This document shows, piece after piece, positions 22,361 through 31,757 of a DNA stretch of 64,000 nucleotides. Position numbers and translations under genes: made by a program. The stretch covers positions 2,232,001-2,296,000 of the forward strand of contig CM070605.1 of assembly GCA_036346395.1 (NCBI GenBank). Direction: 5' to 3'. The notes beneath the pieces were generated by a model, which did no database searches, had not been told where the DNA came from, and worked only from the letters and a program-made list of their open reading frames with translations. How positions within the stretch are numbered: the stretch's first letter is position 1; every line of letters starts with the position of its first letter. Source of the stretch: Hsuehochloa calcarea. Lineage: Eukaryota; Streptophyta; Magnoliopsida; Poales; Poaceae.

Positions 22361-24056
22361 GCAAGCGGTTTGATCATATTAATCCTATTATTTTACAAGT
22401 TTAATATTTTGAATTCAACTGTATGTATGCATTGCTACTTTGTGTTAAATTATGGTTAGTTGATCCTCTAGTTGCATAATCATGCGATATTGTTTATTCT
22501 CTACTACTTGAGCCTAGGTTATTTCTTTGTGATTAGAGTTCGATGGATGAACTCTTGTCACTTAGTAGAATGCGAATCTTTATGCTTAGCCATGCTTAGT
22601 TCGGTAGCTTTGGCGGTCATCGATTTAGTCGATGGCCTTGATCACTAAAAATTATTATTCTTCCATTATGTCCGGCACTTTGTGCTTTGTTAATTTTGTA
22701 AATCAAAACTGAAAATGAAAACCGATTTGGACTTGGGCATAATGGTATGTTGGTGTGGTGTTTTTGGGTGTGATCGAATGGTGCCCAAGTCAACAAGGAC
22801 CGAACATCTTGTGTCACACTCTCCAAGCATTTTTGCGTACTAACCACATGAGGGATATATGGGACCCCTCTTGACTTAGTACTTTGGCGTGTGTTATCTC
22901 CGAGTCGCAGGAGGAAAAGTTTTGTGTGTGTGGTGTGTGAAACACATTGTGTGTTCTTGTGTTTGTGTTGGGTGTGCGGTGGTGGGGATTGCCGGAAGGT
23001 TCTCCACCTCGAGGGCGTCATGATTGTCCAAGGCTTTACCGTGACGGGTAGTTGTCCGAGGTGGGCCACGACCCGACACAACGTATGGGTTTCTATCCAT
23101 ACAGGCGACTCGAAGGTAATACATAATATTGGAAAAGTCTCGTAGGACTTAGCCGTGCTGGCATACCTAAGGAAGTGTGCTTAATAGCTTGGCAAAAGGC
23201 GGTCTGACATGTGGGTAAGTTGGTACACCCTGCAGGGATAAAACTATTCGAATAGCCTCGTCCTAGGTTATGGACACGCTTGGTTAGGTTTTGCAAGAGT
23301 TAGACTTCAACCTTTTAAATTAAAATTTGACATGGTTGGCATGAATGGGTAATTCATGCTATTGTTGTGGTGACTAATGGTTTAGTCACTTCAGGATTGT
23401 TGTTGTTTCCTATCTTACGTTAATTTGTTGTCTTTTGCGCTTATTTGAACATTAAAAACAGATTTGTTAAATTGCTTTCAATCTATTATATTATTGCAAA
23501 TGAAAACTTGCTTTATGCTAAAATGAAACCTCTGACCTCTGTTGATTAAGCTTGCATGTAGTATATGTACAGTTTGTTATTCCACATGTAAGTCTTGCAG
23601 TACATTCAAAGTACTCACCGGCTTTTGCCGGCTGCTTTTGTTTGCAGGGGAAGAAGGTGAGCCCCAAGGGCCTCACTTTTGTGAGATGTGCTTCGGGTTT
23701 GGCGACTAGCTTGGCGGTCCGGTCGGTTGCCTTGTGGGTTAAAGGCACACTGATTGGCTCTTTTGTTGTAGCCATCTTATGGCACTTTTGCTTCCGCTGT
23801 TTAACTATTGTTGTCTCTTTTATTGTTGGCGGTTGGCCTCTCTTTGTAATGACTCGGTTTAATATCATTAATACTACATTCTATTACGTGTTTGGTTCTA
23901 TGTGGATGAATGGAATTGATACATAAATTTTGTGATGAGGTGTGTATACTGCACTCTGGGAAGTATACATGTCTCGAGTCTCGGATTATCTGCTTTGTGA
24001 TGCTAGGACCGAATGGATGGTTAAGCATTACAAGCCGGATAAACCGGGGTCTCACA

Positions 24057-24715
24057 TTTCCCTCTTGACATTTTAGCAATACATCTTTAAAATCAACATC
24101 ATGCACATATTGCTCCTCTATTGTCTCTAATCCAAAGATTTTGAAGTCAAGTTGTGAAAGCATTGTATATCTCCTAGACAAAGCGTCAGCTATCACATTT
24201 TCTTTGCCCTTTTTATATTTAATGACATAGGGAAAGGACTCAATGAACTCAACCCACTTAGCATGTCTGCGGTTCAAGTTGGTTTGACTTCGAATATGCT
24301 TCAAAGATTCATGATCTGAATGTATTACAAACTCTTTGGGCCATAAATAATATTGCCATGTTTCCAAAGTTCGAACAAGAGCATATAACTCTTTATCATA
24401 GGTAGAATAGTTCAAATTAGGACCACTTAATTTTTCACTAAAGTAAGCAACAGGTTTTCCTTCTTGAATTAACACACCACCAAGACCTATGCCACTAGCA
24501 TCACATTCTAATTCAAAAGTCTTGCTGAAATCAGGAAGTTGAAGCAAAGGGGCGTGTGTTAGTTTATCTTTGAGAGCGTTGAAAGCTTGTTGTTGTATGG
24601 TGGCCCATGTAAAAGGCACTCCCTTCTTTGTAAGCTCATTCAGCGGTGCAGCGAGGGTGCTGAAATCCCGAACAAAACGTCGATAGAAACCAGCGAGCCC
24701 TAGAAAACTCCGCAC
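24057..24715 (-). pseudogene. Element G RT thumb and RNase H
   Basis: Minus-strand frame with RSFLGLAGFYRRFVRDFSTL, FELECDASGIGLGGVLIQEG, KPVAYFSEKLSG, NYSTYDKELYALVRTLETWQ, HSDHESLKHI and NVIADALSRR: the Ty3/gypsy RNase H with its aspartates. The frame runs into Tekay1 LTR at 24056, where host coding ends in KCQEGK and resumes at 11663 with GKSWNKF, the duplication encoding the repeated GK. The preceding tether region lies at 24716-24770. Confidence 0.92.
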
Positions 24716-25331
24716 TTGTGTGACCGTTTTAGGAGGCGGCCAACTCTAGATAGCGACGATCTTGGCTTGATCAACTTCGATGCCCTGTGGAGTAACAACA
24801 TAGCCAAAAAGAGACTCGATCCATGCAAAAGCTGCACTTCTCAAGGTTACCAAACATGCGTGCATCTCTCAACACATTAAAAACAACACGTAACTGATCC
24901 ATATGTTCTTCATATGACTTGCTATAGATCAGAATGTCAACGAAACAAACCACCATAAATTTTCTAATGAAAGCACGCAAAACTTCGTTCATCAAACGCA
25001 TGAAAGTGCTAGGTGCATTAGTTAAACCAAAAGGCGTCACTAACCACTCACATAGTCCGAACTTAGTTTTAAAAGCATTTTTCCATTCATCTCCCAATTT
25101 CATTCTAATCTGGTGGTATCCACTCCGTAAGTCAATCTTTGTGAAAATAAGAGAACCACTCAACTCGTCAAACATGTCGTCTAGCCTAGGAATAGGATGA
25201 CGATACCTTATGGTAATATTATTAATGGCTCTGCAATCAACACACATACACCAACTACCGTCTTTCTTAGGAACCAAAAGAACAGGAACAACACAAGGAC
25301 TAAGGCTTTCTCTTACGTACCCACGGTCCAA
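24716..25331 (-). pseudogene. Element G reverse transcriptase (catalytic Asp lost)
   Basis: Motifs run DRGYVRESLSPCVVPVLLVP, KKDGSWCMCVDCRAINNITI, FTKIDLRSGYHQIRM and TPFGLTNAPSTFM. The catalytic motif reads VVCFVDILIYS instead of the usual YFDD or FIDD form, the first aspartate replaced by valine at 24939-24941. A stop near 25347 separates it from the protease side and a frameshift near 24790 from the RNase H side. The enzyme could not polymerise DNA as written. Confidence 0.92.
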
Positions 25332-25347
25332 CAGATCTTGGACTTAT

Positions 25348-26400
25348 TGCTGAATTTCCTTAGTCTCCTCCGGATTGGTCCTGTATGCAGCACGGTTTGG
25401 CAAAGTCGCTCCTTGGCTCAAATTAATTTGATGCTCAATCCCTCGAATAGGTGGTAATCCCGGGGGGATTTCAGCTGGAAATACATACACATACTCCTGC
25501 AAAAGGTAGCAACAGCAGGAGGCAAAGAGCTGGATATATCCTCAAGTGAATATAAAGCATTTTTGCATATCAAAGCATACCATGCAGCTCATTATCAAAA
25601 ATATTAGCAAGATCAGATTTGGTTGTAAGCATGACACAACCCTTTAATTTAATTCCATCGGTCTTAGAACTAAGTGACAACTGCTCTTTCTTAGGTGGGA
25701 AAACATTCTTCACTACTTGCTGATTTTCATATTCATGTTCAAGTTCTTTCTTCTGATTTTCAGCTAGCTCTTTATCACAATTCACAATTTCAGTAGGCGT
25801 CAAAGGTAGCAAAGTTATTTTCTTTTCTTTGTGTATAAAAGAGTATTTATTACTTCTACCATGATGAGTTACATCGGTATCAAATTCTCATGGACGACCT
25901 AATAAAAGAGAACAGGCTTGCATAGGTACTACGTTGAAATCAGCAACATCATGATAGGAACCAATGGAAAAATGCATTCTCGTAGATTGTGTTACCTTCA
26001 CCTTACCGCTGTTGTTGAACCACTAAATATGGGTGAGGATGCGCACGTGTGGTCAAGCCAAGCTTCTTGACTAATCCTGAATTCACCAAGTTATTACAGC
26101 TTTCGCCATCAATTATGACACGAACACGACAATCCTTAACGATGAGGACAATCCTTAACGATGAGGAATATCTGAAACAAATTATGACGTTGTAGCGTCT
26201 CCTCTTGCTCTCTTTGAGAGCTCAATACTCGTTGCACAATTATGGTTCTATAATTCGCCGTAATAGCGGCACCTAAAATTTCCTCACCATCGCTATCTGC
26301 CTCATGATCATTATCATTGCCTGCAAGGTTAGCTGCAAGAGCATATTCATCCTCAACATCACTAGCACTTACATAACCACCATCTTATGTTGCAATGTAC
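25348..26400 (-). pseudogene. Element G protease and linker region
   Basis: Minus-strand fragments include CRVRVIIDGESCNNLVNSGL (near 26130-26060), resembling the retroviral-type aspartic protease site where the family usually has DGGS, and LPLTPTEIVNCDKELAEN (25812-25570) from the linker to RT. The frame is interrupted by stops and by a 19-bp tandem duplication at 26128-26165. Protease would release mature gag and pol proteins. Confidence 0.7.
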
Positions 26401-26402
26401 GC

Positions 26403-27553
26403 TCATTGACTTGGGCAATGTCTCATGAAGTGGCACATTCCTTTACAACGGTGGCATACAATTCCTTTTGTACGACCTGTGGAAGCAACCGATGAAGGGC
26501 TCTGTGCTGGTGCGTGTACACTAGTAGATTTTCTCGTCTCGGGTGCGCGTGACGGTGGTGGCAGTGCTGCTGAACACGCCCTACTCACAGAGGGGGCAGC
26601 AGTCCGAAAAGAAGGAGGTAGGGCTGTCTTGGTTTGTCCCGGCGTTGATCTCGATGTAGACGTACTGCCAAAGTTACTCCTGGTCCTTTGTTGTCTACCC
26701 TGCAATTCTTTTTCTGCCAAATAAGCAAGCTGGAACAACCTATTAATATCATTATAGTCTTTGTAATCAACTATGTCCTGAATCTCACCATAAAAACGAG
26801 CCATCTTATCCTCTTCGTTCTCAACAACATTACAACACAGCATGCCTATTTGTAATTCTTGATAATATTCCTCGATAGATTTATTACCTTGGTCTAAGCG
26901 CTGTAATTTCTTACGCATATCACGTTTATAAGAAGGAGGAACAAATCTAGCACGCATAACTACTTTCAATCTATCCCATGTATCAGGTGTTAAACCAGAA
27001 TTAACTACTTGATTCCACCAAATGATAGCAAAATCTTTAAATTCACTAGTAGCTTGTCTGACTCTATGCACTTCAGGAACTAGATGGGCATTAAATTTTT
27101 GTTCAACTGTCATCTCCCAATCTAGATAAATTTCACCATCATAAACACCCGCAAAAGATGGCATGGTAAATTTAAATTTAGCAAATGGGTCATCATTGAC
27201 ACGAGCATTGTGGTGCTGAAAATTATTACCTCCCATACCGTATCGGTTGTGATGTGGGCGGTGTTGATGACGTGCATCTTGGTCAGCAAACACAGCGCCG
27301 GTGTCACGGCTTCTCCTCCGTTTATCATCTCCCTCCTCAAGATCTTGGGCTGCATCGTGATCATACTCACGTCCAATATTTGATGGCCGGTTTACCATTC
27401 TTTCAAGGCGTGTAGTGAGCGCTGCATTGTGATCGTGGTAGCTTGAAGCTTCCGGTCGATGTCCTCATGAATGGTAGTGCGTTGTTCATCCAAGAGTGTC
27501 ATGAGCTCTCCTTTTACAACACACTCTTTCTCATCAGATGTCTCACCTACCAT
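26403..27553 (-). pseudogene. Element G gag with zinc knuckle
   Basis: The likely start is the ATG at 27553 (MVGETSDEKECVVKGELMTL), which shifts frame near 27400 into the long frame 27398-26403. The retrotransposon gag domain shows VYDGEIYLDWEMTVEQKFNA, FAIIWWNQVV, RARFVPPSYKRDM and KSIEEYYQELQIGM. A CX2CX4HX4C zinc knuckle (CHRCKGMCHFMRHC) is near the C terminus, with cysteine in place of the usual glycine before the histidine. Gag forms the particle that packages the RNA. The upstream methionine is preferred because it adds a conserved-looking N terminus. Confidence 0.9.
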
Positions 27554-27696
27554 GGTTAGCAGAAAATAAAAGACAACACAAAGGTATTATCCCTATCAAC
27601 TACTAGGTGATGGAAGGTGGAAACACACACTCTCAAGCGTCTTACCACACTCTTACAAGTGTTCTTACCAACGGCGGGTGGTACGGCCAGGTGGTC

Positions 27697-27710
27697 GGTT
27701 CGTGATACCT
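27697..27710 (-). other. Primer-binding site, element G
   Basis: Minus strand aggtatcacgaacc follows an LTR end ...cactcgaca. It is similar to but not the same as the tRNA-Met site tggtatcagagcc. Confidence 0.55.
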
Positions 27711-28343
27711 TGTCGAGTGGGTGTGATTACAAGAGGGGAACCTGTTCTGATCAAGAGTAGGTGGAGCTCGGAAGGCACAATATGTAGCAAGTAGTAGCAA
27801 AAACCGTAATCTGATCAGCAAAGTTGAATAAGGGTCCAAACTACCTGTCACGGTTGCTAGTCTAAAAAAATTTCCCTAGCCCTAGCACAACACTGATCGA
27901 TAACAAGGACTGGATACAAATGATTCAAAGGATGCAAGGATGGGAGTGGTCGTAGACCAACTGGGGGTGGTCGATCTGATTCTTCTTCACTTGGGGTGGT
28001 CGATTTGCTTCTTCTCCTTTTTTTACTGCCAAAACCCAACCTAGGGTTCCTTCCTCTTTTTTGACTGTCGAAACCCAACCTAGGGTTCCTTTTTTTGCGA
28101 ATGTGACCTTGACTCAAAACTCTTCAAAACCCTCTTCTGTGACTAAGGATATATATGGGTCACAAATTTTTGTAGAAGGCAGGGGTATACATGTAATTAA
28201 AAGATACTCTCTCTCTCTCGAACTTTGGCTAGCTCTGTTAGGCTATGGAACTTCTTCTCGGACTTTGTGTGGCAGACACGATATGATGAGTGCGAGGGTG
28301 TCCGAGAGCAACAAGAAACAAATAGGGTGGTCGGGGCAGAAAC
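27711..28343 (-). repeat. Element G 5' LTR, partial
   Basis: Defined on the minus strand by the CA end at 27711 next to the PBS. It contains a TATA-like catatatatcc near 28148-28158, a duplicated aaccctaggttgggttt motif (28030 and 28075) and a ctctctctc tract near 28209. Copia B interrupts it at 28344, so its start is outside the window or lost. It does not match the LTR-like sequence at 7830-8465. Confidence 0.6.
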
Positions 28344-28701
28344 TGTGGATATCATGGGGACATGCTCCAGATCTTAGGATGATATGACAATTGGCAATGG
28401 CATTTATAGTTTGTCATTTCAGAGGGTTTTCGACAAAGTTCAGGCTTTCTGGACAGGGGCGGTCCGACCGGCCATGGCATGGCGGTCCGACCGGTCCCAA
28501 ATCGGTCGGACCGGCCATGTGCAGCGGTCGGACCGTCTGTGACCAAAGAGTGTCAGAATGTTTTGGGCCAAAAATAGAGGGTGTAGGCAAGTGAGGGGAT
28601 CCCAATGCACTTGGTCTCATAATTTTTGGAGTCCCCAAGCAAAAGTTCTATTCGTTTTAAATTTCGGAAGGTTTGAATTTGTGGCTTGAAATTGACTCGA
28701 T
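28344..28701 (+). repeat. Copia B 5' LTR, first part
   Basis: Starts tgtggatatcatggggac and tracks the solo LTR at 8466-8830, including a ggtccgaccgg cluster at 28458-28540. It stops where a Tekay-family solo LTR begins at about 28702. Confidence 0.88.
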
Positions 28702-29540
28702 TATAGCGCCCCGCTTTTAAGAGATTTTCAAAATTTTAAAAGAGAACCATTTGCCTCGATTTGCCAAAAGCTTGATTTGGAATTTCAGAATCAATTGTGG
28801 TTTAATATGAATTAATCAAACTTCAATCAAATTAAAGTTGGTTTAATTGTTTTTTCTAGTATTTAAAATTAAAATTATTATTTTAAGTGTTTTCTTGGAT
28901 TTATTGGGTTTTAAAAATTGGTTTTCATTTTACCCAAAATGGAAAATTATTTTATTTGCAAAACAAAAAGAAAAATTAAAGTTAAAAGTATTTTTATTAA
29001 GTCCAGAATAATTCAAGGAATTTCTGTGAATTTTTCTAGAATTTTTGGACTCTATTTGCTATTTTCTAATTTGCCTTTTGATTTATTTGAATTTCTGAAA
29101 ATCAAAAACTATTTAAAACCCTCCTTACTGTTCTTGGGCCGAATCGTCGCCGGCCCATCCCTATTCCCCGGCCCACTCCCGCGTCGGCCCATCCTTCCGC
29201 TCCGCGCCCCCTCCCGTGGCCGATCTCCATCCGTGGCTCCCGTTTCGCCGTCGCCGCCTCGCGCCGGTGCGTCTGATCAAAATCGGACGGCATTTTCCCG
29301 CCCGCGCCCTGCTCTTCTTCTTCCTCCCTCTTCTTCTCTCTCTCTCCCTCGCCCCTGAGTGCCTGCTCCCTCCTGGCGCGTTTTCCGCCGCCCTCCTCGG
29401 CCTCGCCGCCGCCTTGGTCGCGCCGCCCGCTCAGGCGCCTCGGGCTCCCTTCCCCAGGCGCGGTGCCCATGCCCCTCACCGCTCGCGCTTCCGCCGCCCG
29501 TGACCCTCCTCCGCCCTATATAATGGCGCGGGTCTCCTCC
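28702..29540 (+). repeat. Tekay-family solo LTR, 5' part (U3)
   Basis: AT-rich to 29115, then GC-rich. Ends 18 bp after its TATA box at the Tekay2 insertion. Confidence 0.78.
29517..29523 (+). promoter_or_regulatory. TATA box of the solo LTR
   Basis: tatataa in gccctatataatggcg, in the position of the TATA box in Tekay3 LTRs. Tekay2 lies just downstream, so any transcript would start in or next to it. Confidence 0.7.
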
Positions 29541-30514
29541 TGTAACATCCCAAAGATGGATTTGTGTTTCATATGTAAGAAAATTAGGAGAAATTAAAAC
29601 TTTTCCGGCATCTTGAAGTCATTAATCATATCTGTAATTCTTGGTTGAGGGATTATGGAAAATCGAATTCAAAACCTCATTTGACTCTAATCAAAAACCT
29701 CCTTGTCATAGATCTTGTGCCAAACCCTTGGAGATATTTCTCCTGAGTTCTAGGGAGGCTTGGCAACACCTCTGAATTATCTCATGATTTTTAGAAATTA
29801 CTTGATAATTTTTGGAGGCGAGTCAAAGCTTGGTCAAACCCTATTTCTTCTCTTATGGAATTGCTGGAGAAAATTAGGTGCATAAAAGTCTCTGAAAGTT
29901 TTGTGGGAGGTTCCTCCTGCGGTCAGCAAGCTCCAGTTAAAATTTCATAAATTTTGGAGTTTGCTTGCTACCTCAAATAATTCCTCAAAAATCAGATGCT
30001 ATTCCGTAGGTTCGAATCGGACTCGGGCTCGAGCCACTTGACTCGGTCCAGTCCACTAGCTATGCCAACTCGGTCATTCGGGCGCTAGGGTCGTGAGCCA
30101 TTGGATCGGTATCGAACGGTCTTCGACCAGCCGAACGATGGAGTCGTTGTAAGCCACCCAATCCAACTCAGCCGTTGGATCGGCATCGAACGGCCTTCGA
30201 CCAGCCGAACGCTGGGATCGTTTCAATCCGTTCGATCTAGCCCAGCCGTTCGATTTCAATCCGACGACCAATGAGTCGTCTCCTTCCGCTGTCCGCGCGC
30301 GCGTGAGCCCTGCCATGGCGTGCGTAGAGGAGAAAAGCAGTGGCGTGTAGTCCACTCTATGGCCACCTTTAAACGGCTAGCTCTGCGCGCATTAAATGCC
30401 TGTCGCTCTCCTCCCTCAGAAGGTCATGATTCAACTGCTCCCATCGCTCTCAAGTGCTCTCATGGCAGTGTTGACCCGACTGGAAAACCCGGCCGTTGCT
30501 CTCTGCCATTGCCC

Positions 30515-30522
30515 TATTTAAA
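30515..30522 (+). promoter_or_regulatory. TATA box, Tekay2 5' LTR
   Basis: tatttaaa in ttgccctatttaaactcc, at the place of the TATA box in Tekay1. Followed by a C/T-rich region that probably contains the start site. Confidence 0.65.
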
Positions 30523-31214
30523 CTCCATTGCTTCACCCTTAGCTTCCTTTAGCACTTCCGCAACTCCAGCTAGCACCCACTAGCTTGCTTGAGCTGCAGT
30601 TCCCGCAATTTTCTCGACCGCCATTGTTGAGTTGGGAGTTTCGGTGGAGGCGGTGCAGCGGGGGTTTTCTTCTTCAAGTCTTCGCCCCCTCTGCTCCCCC
30701 TTTACTCTCTGGAGCTTGACCCTCACTCGGTTTGGTTCTCTCTTTGCTCAGGTCACTGTGGCCTAGTGAGGACCTTACCGCTGCCGTTCGGTCACTCGTC
30801 GCTGGAGCCACTCCGTGGGTCTCTGGTCGTTCTTCAGCTCAGGTATTTTCGCATTACCCTATAGGAGCTTAGGTGTGTTTTCGTTGCTCTTTTGGGTATT
30901 AGCCATTCGGAGAGTTCTCCGAGCCATACCTACTTAGTCGCCCTCCGCGGTCGTACCTCGTTTGACCATACTCAGGCCAGTCTTTGGCGCGGTTGAACCG
31001 TTAAACTTTTAGACACTCATCTCGCCCTTGGCCGGCGCGCCTGTGGTCGGAGAAGCCGAGGAGCCAGCAAAGCTGCGGAGGCGCCTCGTGGTCGGAATTC
31101 GACCGAACCATCGTAGATTGGTCATTTCGACCAGATGCAGGATTGTGTTGGGTAAATAGGTCGTCGCGTAGTCCCCAGAAGGGCCCCTTATACTTATAAG
31201 GGAGAGGTCTACCG

Positions 31215-31535
31215 AGTGATTGTAAGTTCTCCTACAATCACCCCCATAGTCGTAAGTCTCACTACGACTATGGCGTGGTCATAAATCCTTCTACGACCAT
31301 TACCTGAGTCGTAAGTTACATCGTGACCCTGTACCTAGTCGTAAGACTTACTACGACTATGTCAGGGTCACAGTACTTCTACGACTAGTACCTAGTCGTA
31401 AGTTCTCCTCGACCCTTAACTGGTCGTAAGTTCTTCTACGACTTGCACTTAGTCGTAAGACTTGCTACGACTATGTCATAGTCGTAGGTTTTTCTACGAT
31501 CACTACCTGGTCGTAAGACCTTCTTTCGGTCGTAT
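31215..31535. repeat. Tandem hairpin array (GTCGTA...TACGAC), Tekay2 5' LTR
   Basis: A run of short inverted repeats, mostly with 7-10 bp arms and an 8-nt spacer. Examples are gtgattgta/tacaatcac (31216-31241) and catagtcgta/tacgactatg (31245-31272), then many agtcgta/tacgact units. It occupies the place of the unrelated palindrome array of Tekay1. Confidence 0.85.
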
Positions 31536-31694
31536 CTGTGGCATTAAGAATCCAAATCAATTGGTTCTTGTTGCTAAATTCTTTACAAAGTATGCTCTTG
31601 CTTCTGTAGAATTTTCAGAATTTTTGGAGAAAGTTTGTTGTTGAGTCTTTGTGTTTTATTCGTTCTTATTGGTTGCTTTTCGCCTTCTCGTTAG

Positions 31695-31757
31695 GATCCG
31701 AAGAGCACATTGACAATATTGTCGACCTTCAGCAACATCCTGACCCACAGCAAACAG
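31695..31757 (+). other. Exon-like 63-nt segment, Tekay2 5' LTR
   Basis: Preceded by gcttttcgccttctcgttag and followed by gcaagc, with acag before the latter. One frame is open and acidic (GSEEHIDNIVDLQQHPDPQQ). Borders fit a 3' splice site and a GC-type 5' splice site. Downstream tttgatcatgttaaaccc is shared with other Tekay LTRs. Confidence 0.55.

Larger units (their letters stand above)
11664..24056 (+). mobile_element. Tekay1: complete but gag-deleted Tekay/Del-type LTR retrotransposon
   Basis: Both LTRs begin tgtaacatcccaaattggg and end in ...ggtctcaca, and the element is bounded by the 5-bp duplication tttcc (11659-11663 and 24057-24061). The internal region (15813-19903) has PBS, leader, part of protease, RT, RNase H, integrase, chromodomain and polypurine tract, but gag is missing. 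It interrupts the pol frame of element G on the opposite strand, so it is younger than G. Confidence 0.95.
19904..24056 (+). repeat. Tekay1 3' LTR
   Basis: About 4.15 kb, starting tgtaacatcccaaattggg and ending ggggtctcaca before the tttcc duplication. It carries the same palindrome arrays (20500-20720 and 21570-21900), TATA box (20956), exon-like segment (22299-22360) and gt-rich tract as the 5' LTR. Differences from the 5' copy lie mostly at CAG, CTG and CCG/CGG sites. Confidence 0.94.
7830..28343 (-). mobile_element. Ty3/gypsy element G, minus strand, with nested insertions
   Basis: In minus-strand order the element shows part of a 5' LTR (28343-27711), PBS, gag (27553-26403), protease region, RT, RNase H, integrase (11663-10278) and LTR-like sequence down to 7830. 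It is split by Tekay1 (11664-24056) and a solo copia LTR (8466-10222), and its right end by copia B at 28344. The GPF module after integrase suggests a chromovirus-type lineage but no chromodomain is evident, and I cannot name the clade. The left and right LTR-like flanks do not visibly match, so the left limit at 7830 is uncertain. Confidence 0.75.

Noticed and set aside
23801..24056. C-terminal extension of the G RNase H frame (VRPRFIRLVMLNHPFG...)
   Set aside because: This is read-through into the Tekay1 LTR after the insertion point; the same text appears after other Tekay LTR ends read in reverse (for example 42768-43349).
29102..29503. GC-rich frames near a TATA box, possible host gene start
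   Set aside because: The sequence is the U3 part of the split solo LTR, with continuation at 42928; the frames have no recognisable domain.
31215..31535. CRISPR-like regularly spaced short repeats
   Set aside because: The repeats are palindromic hairpins with variable arms inside a plant retrotransposon LTR and recur in the 3' LTR. There are no unique spacers of constant length and no cas genes.
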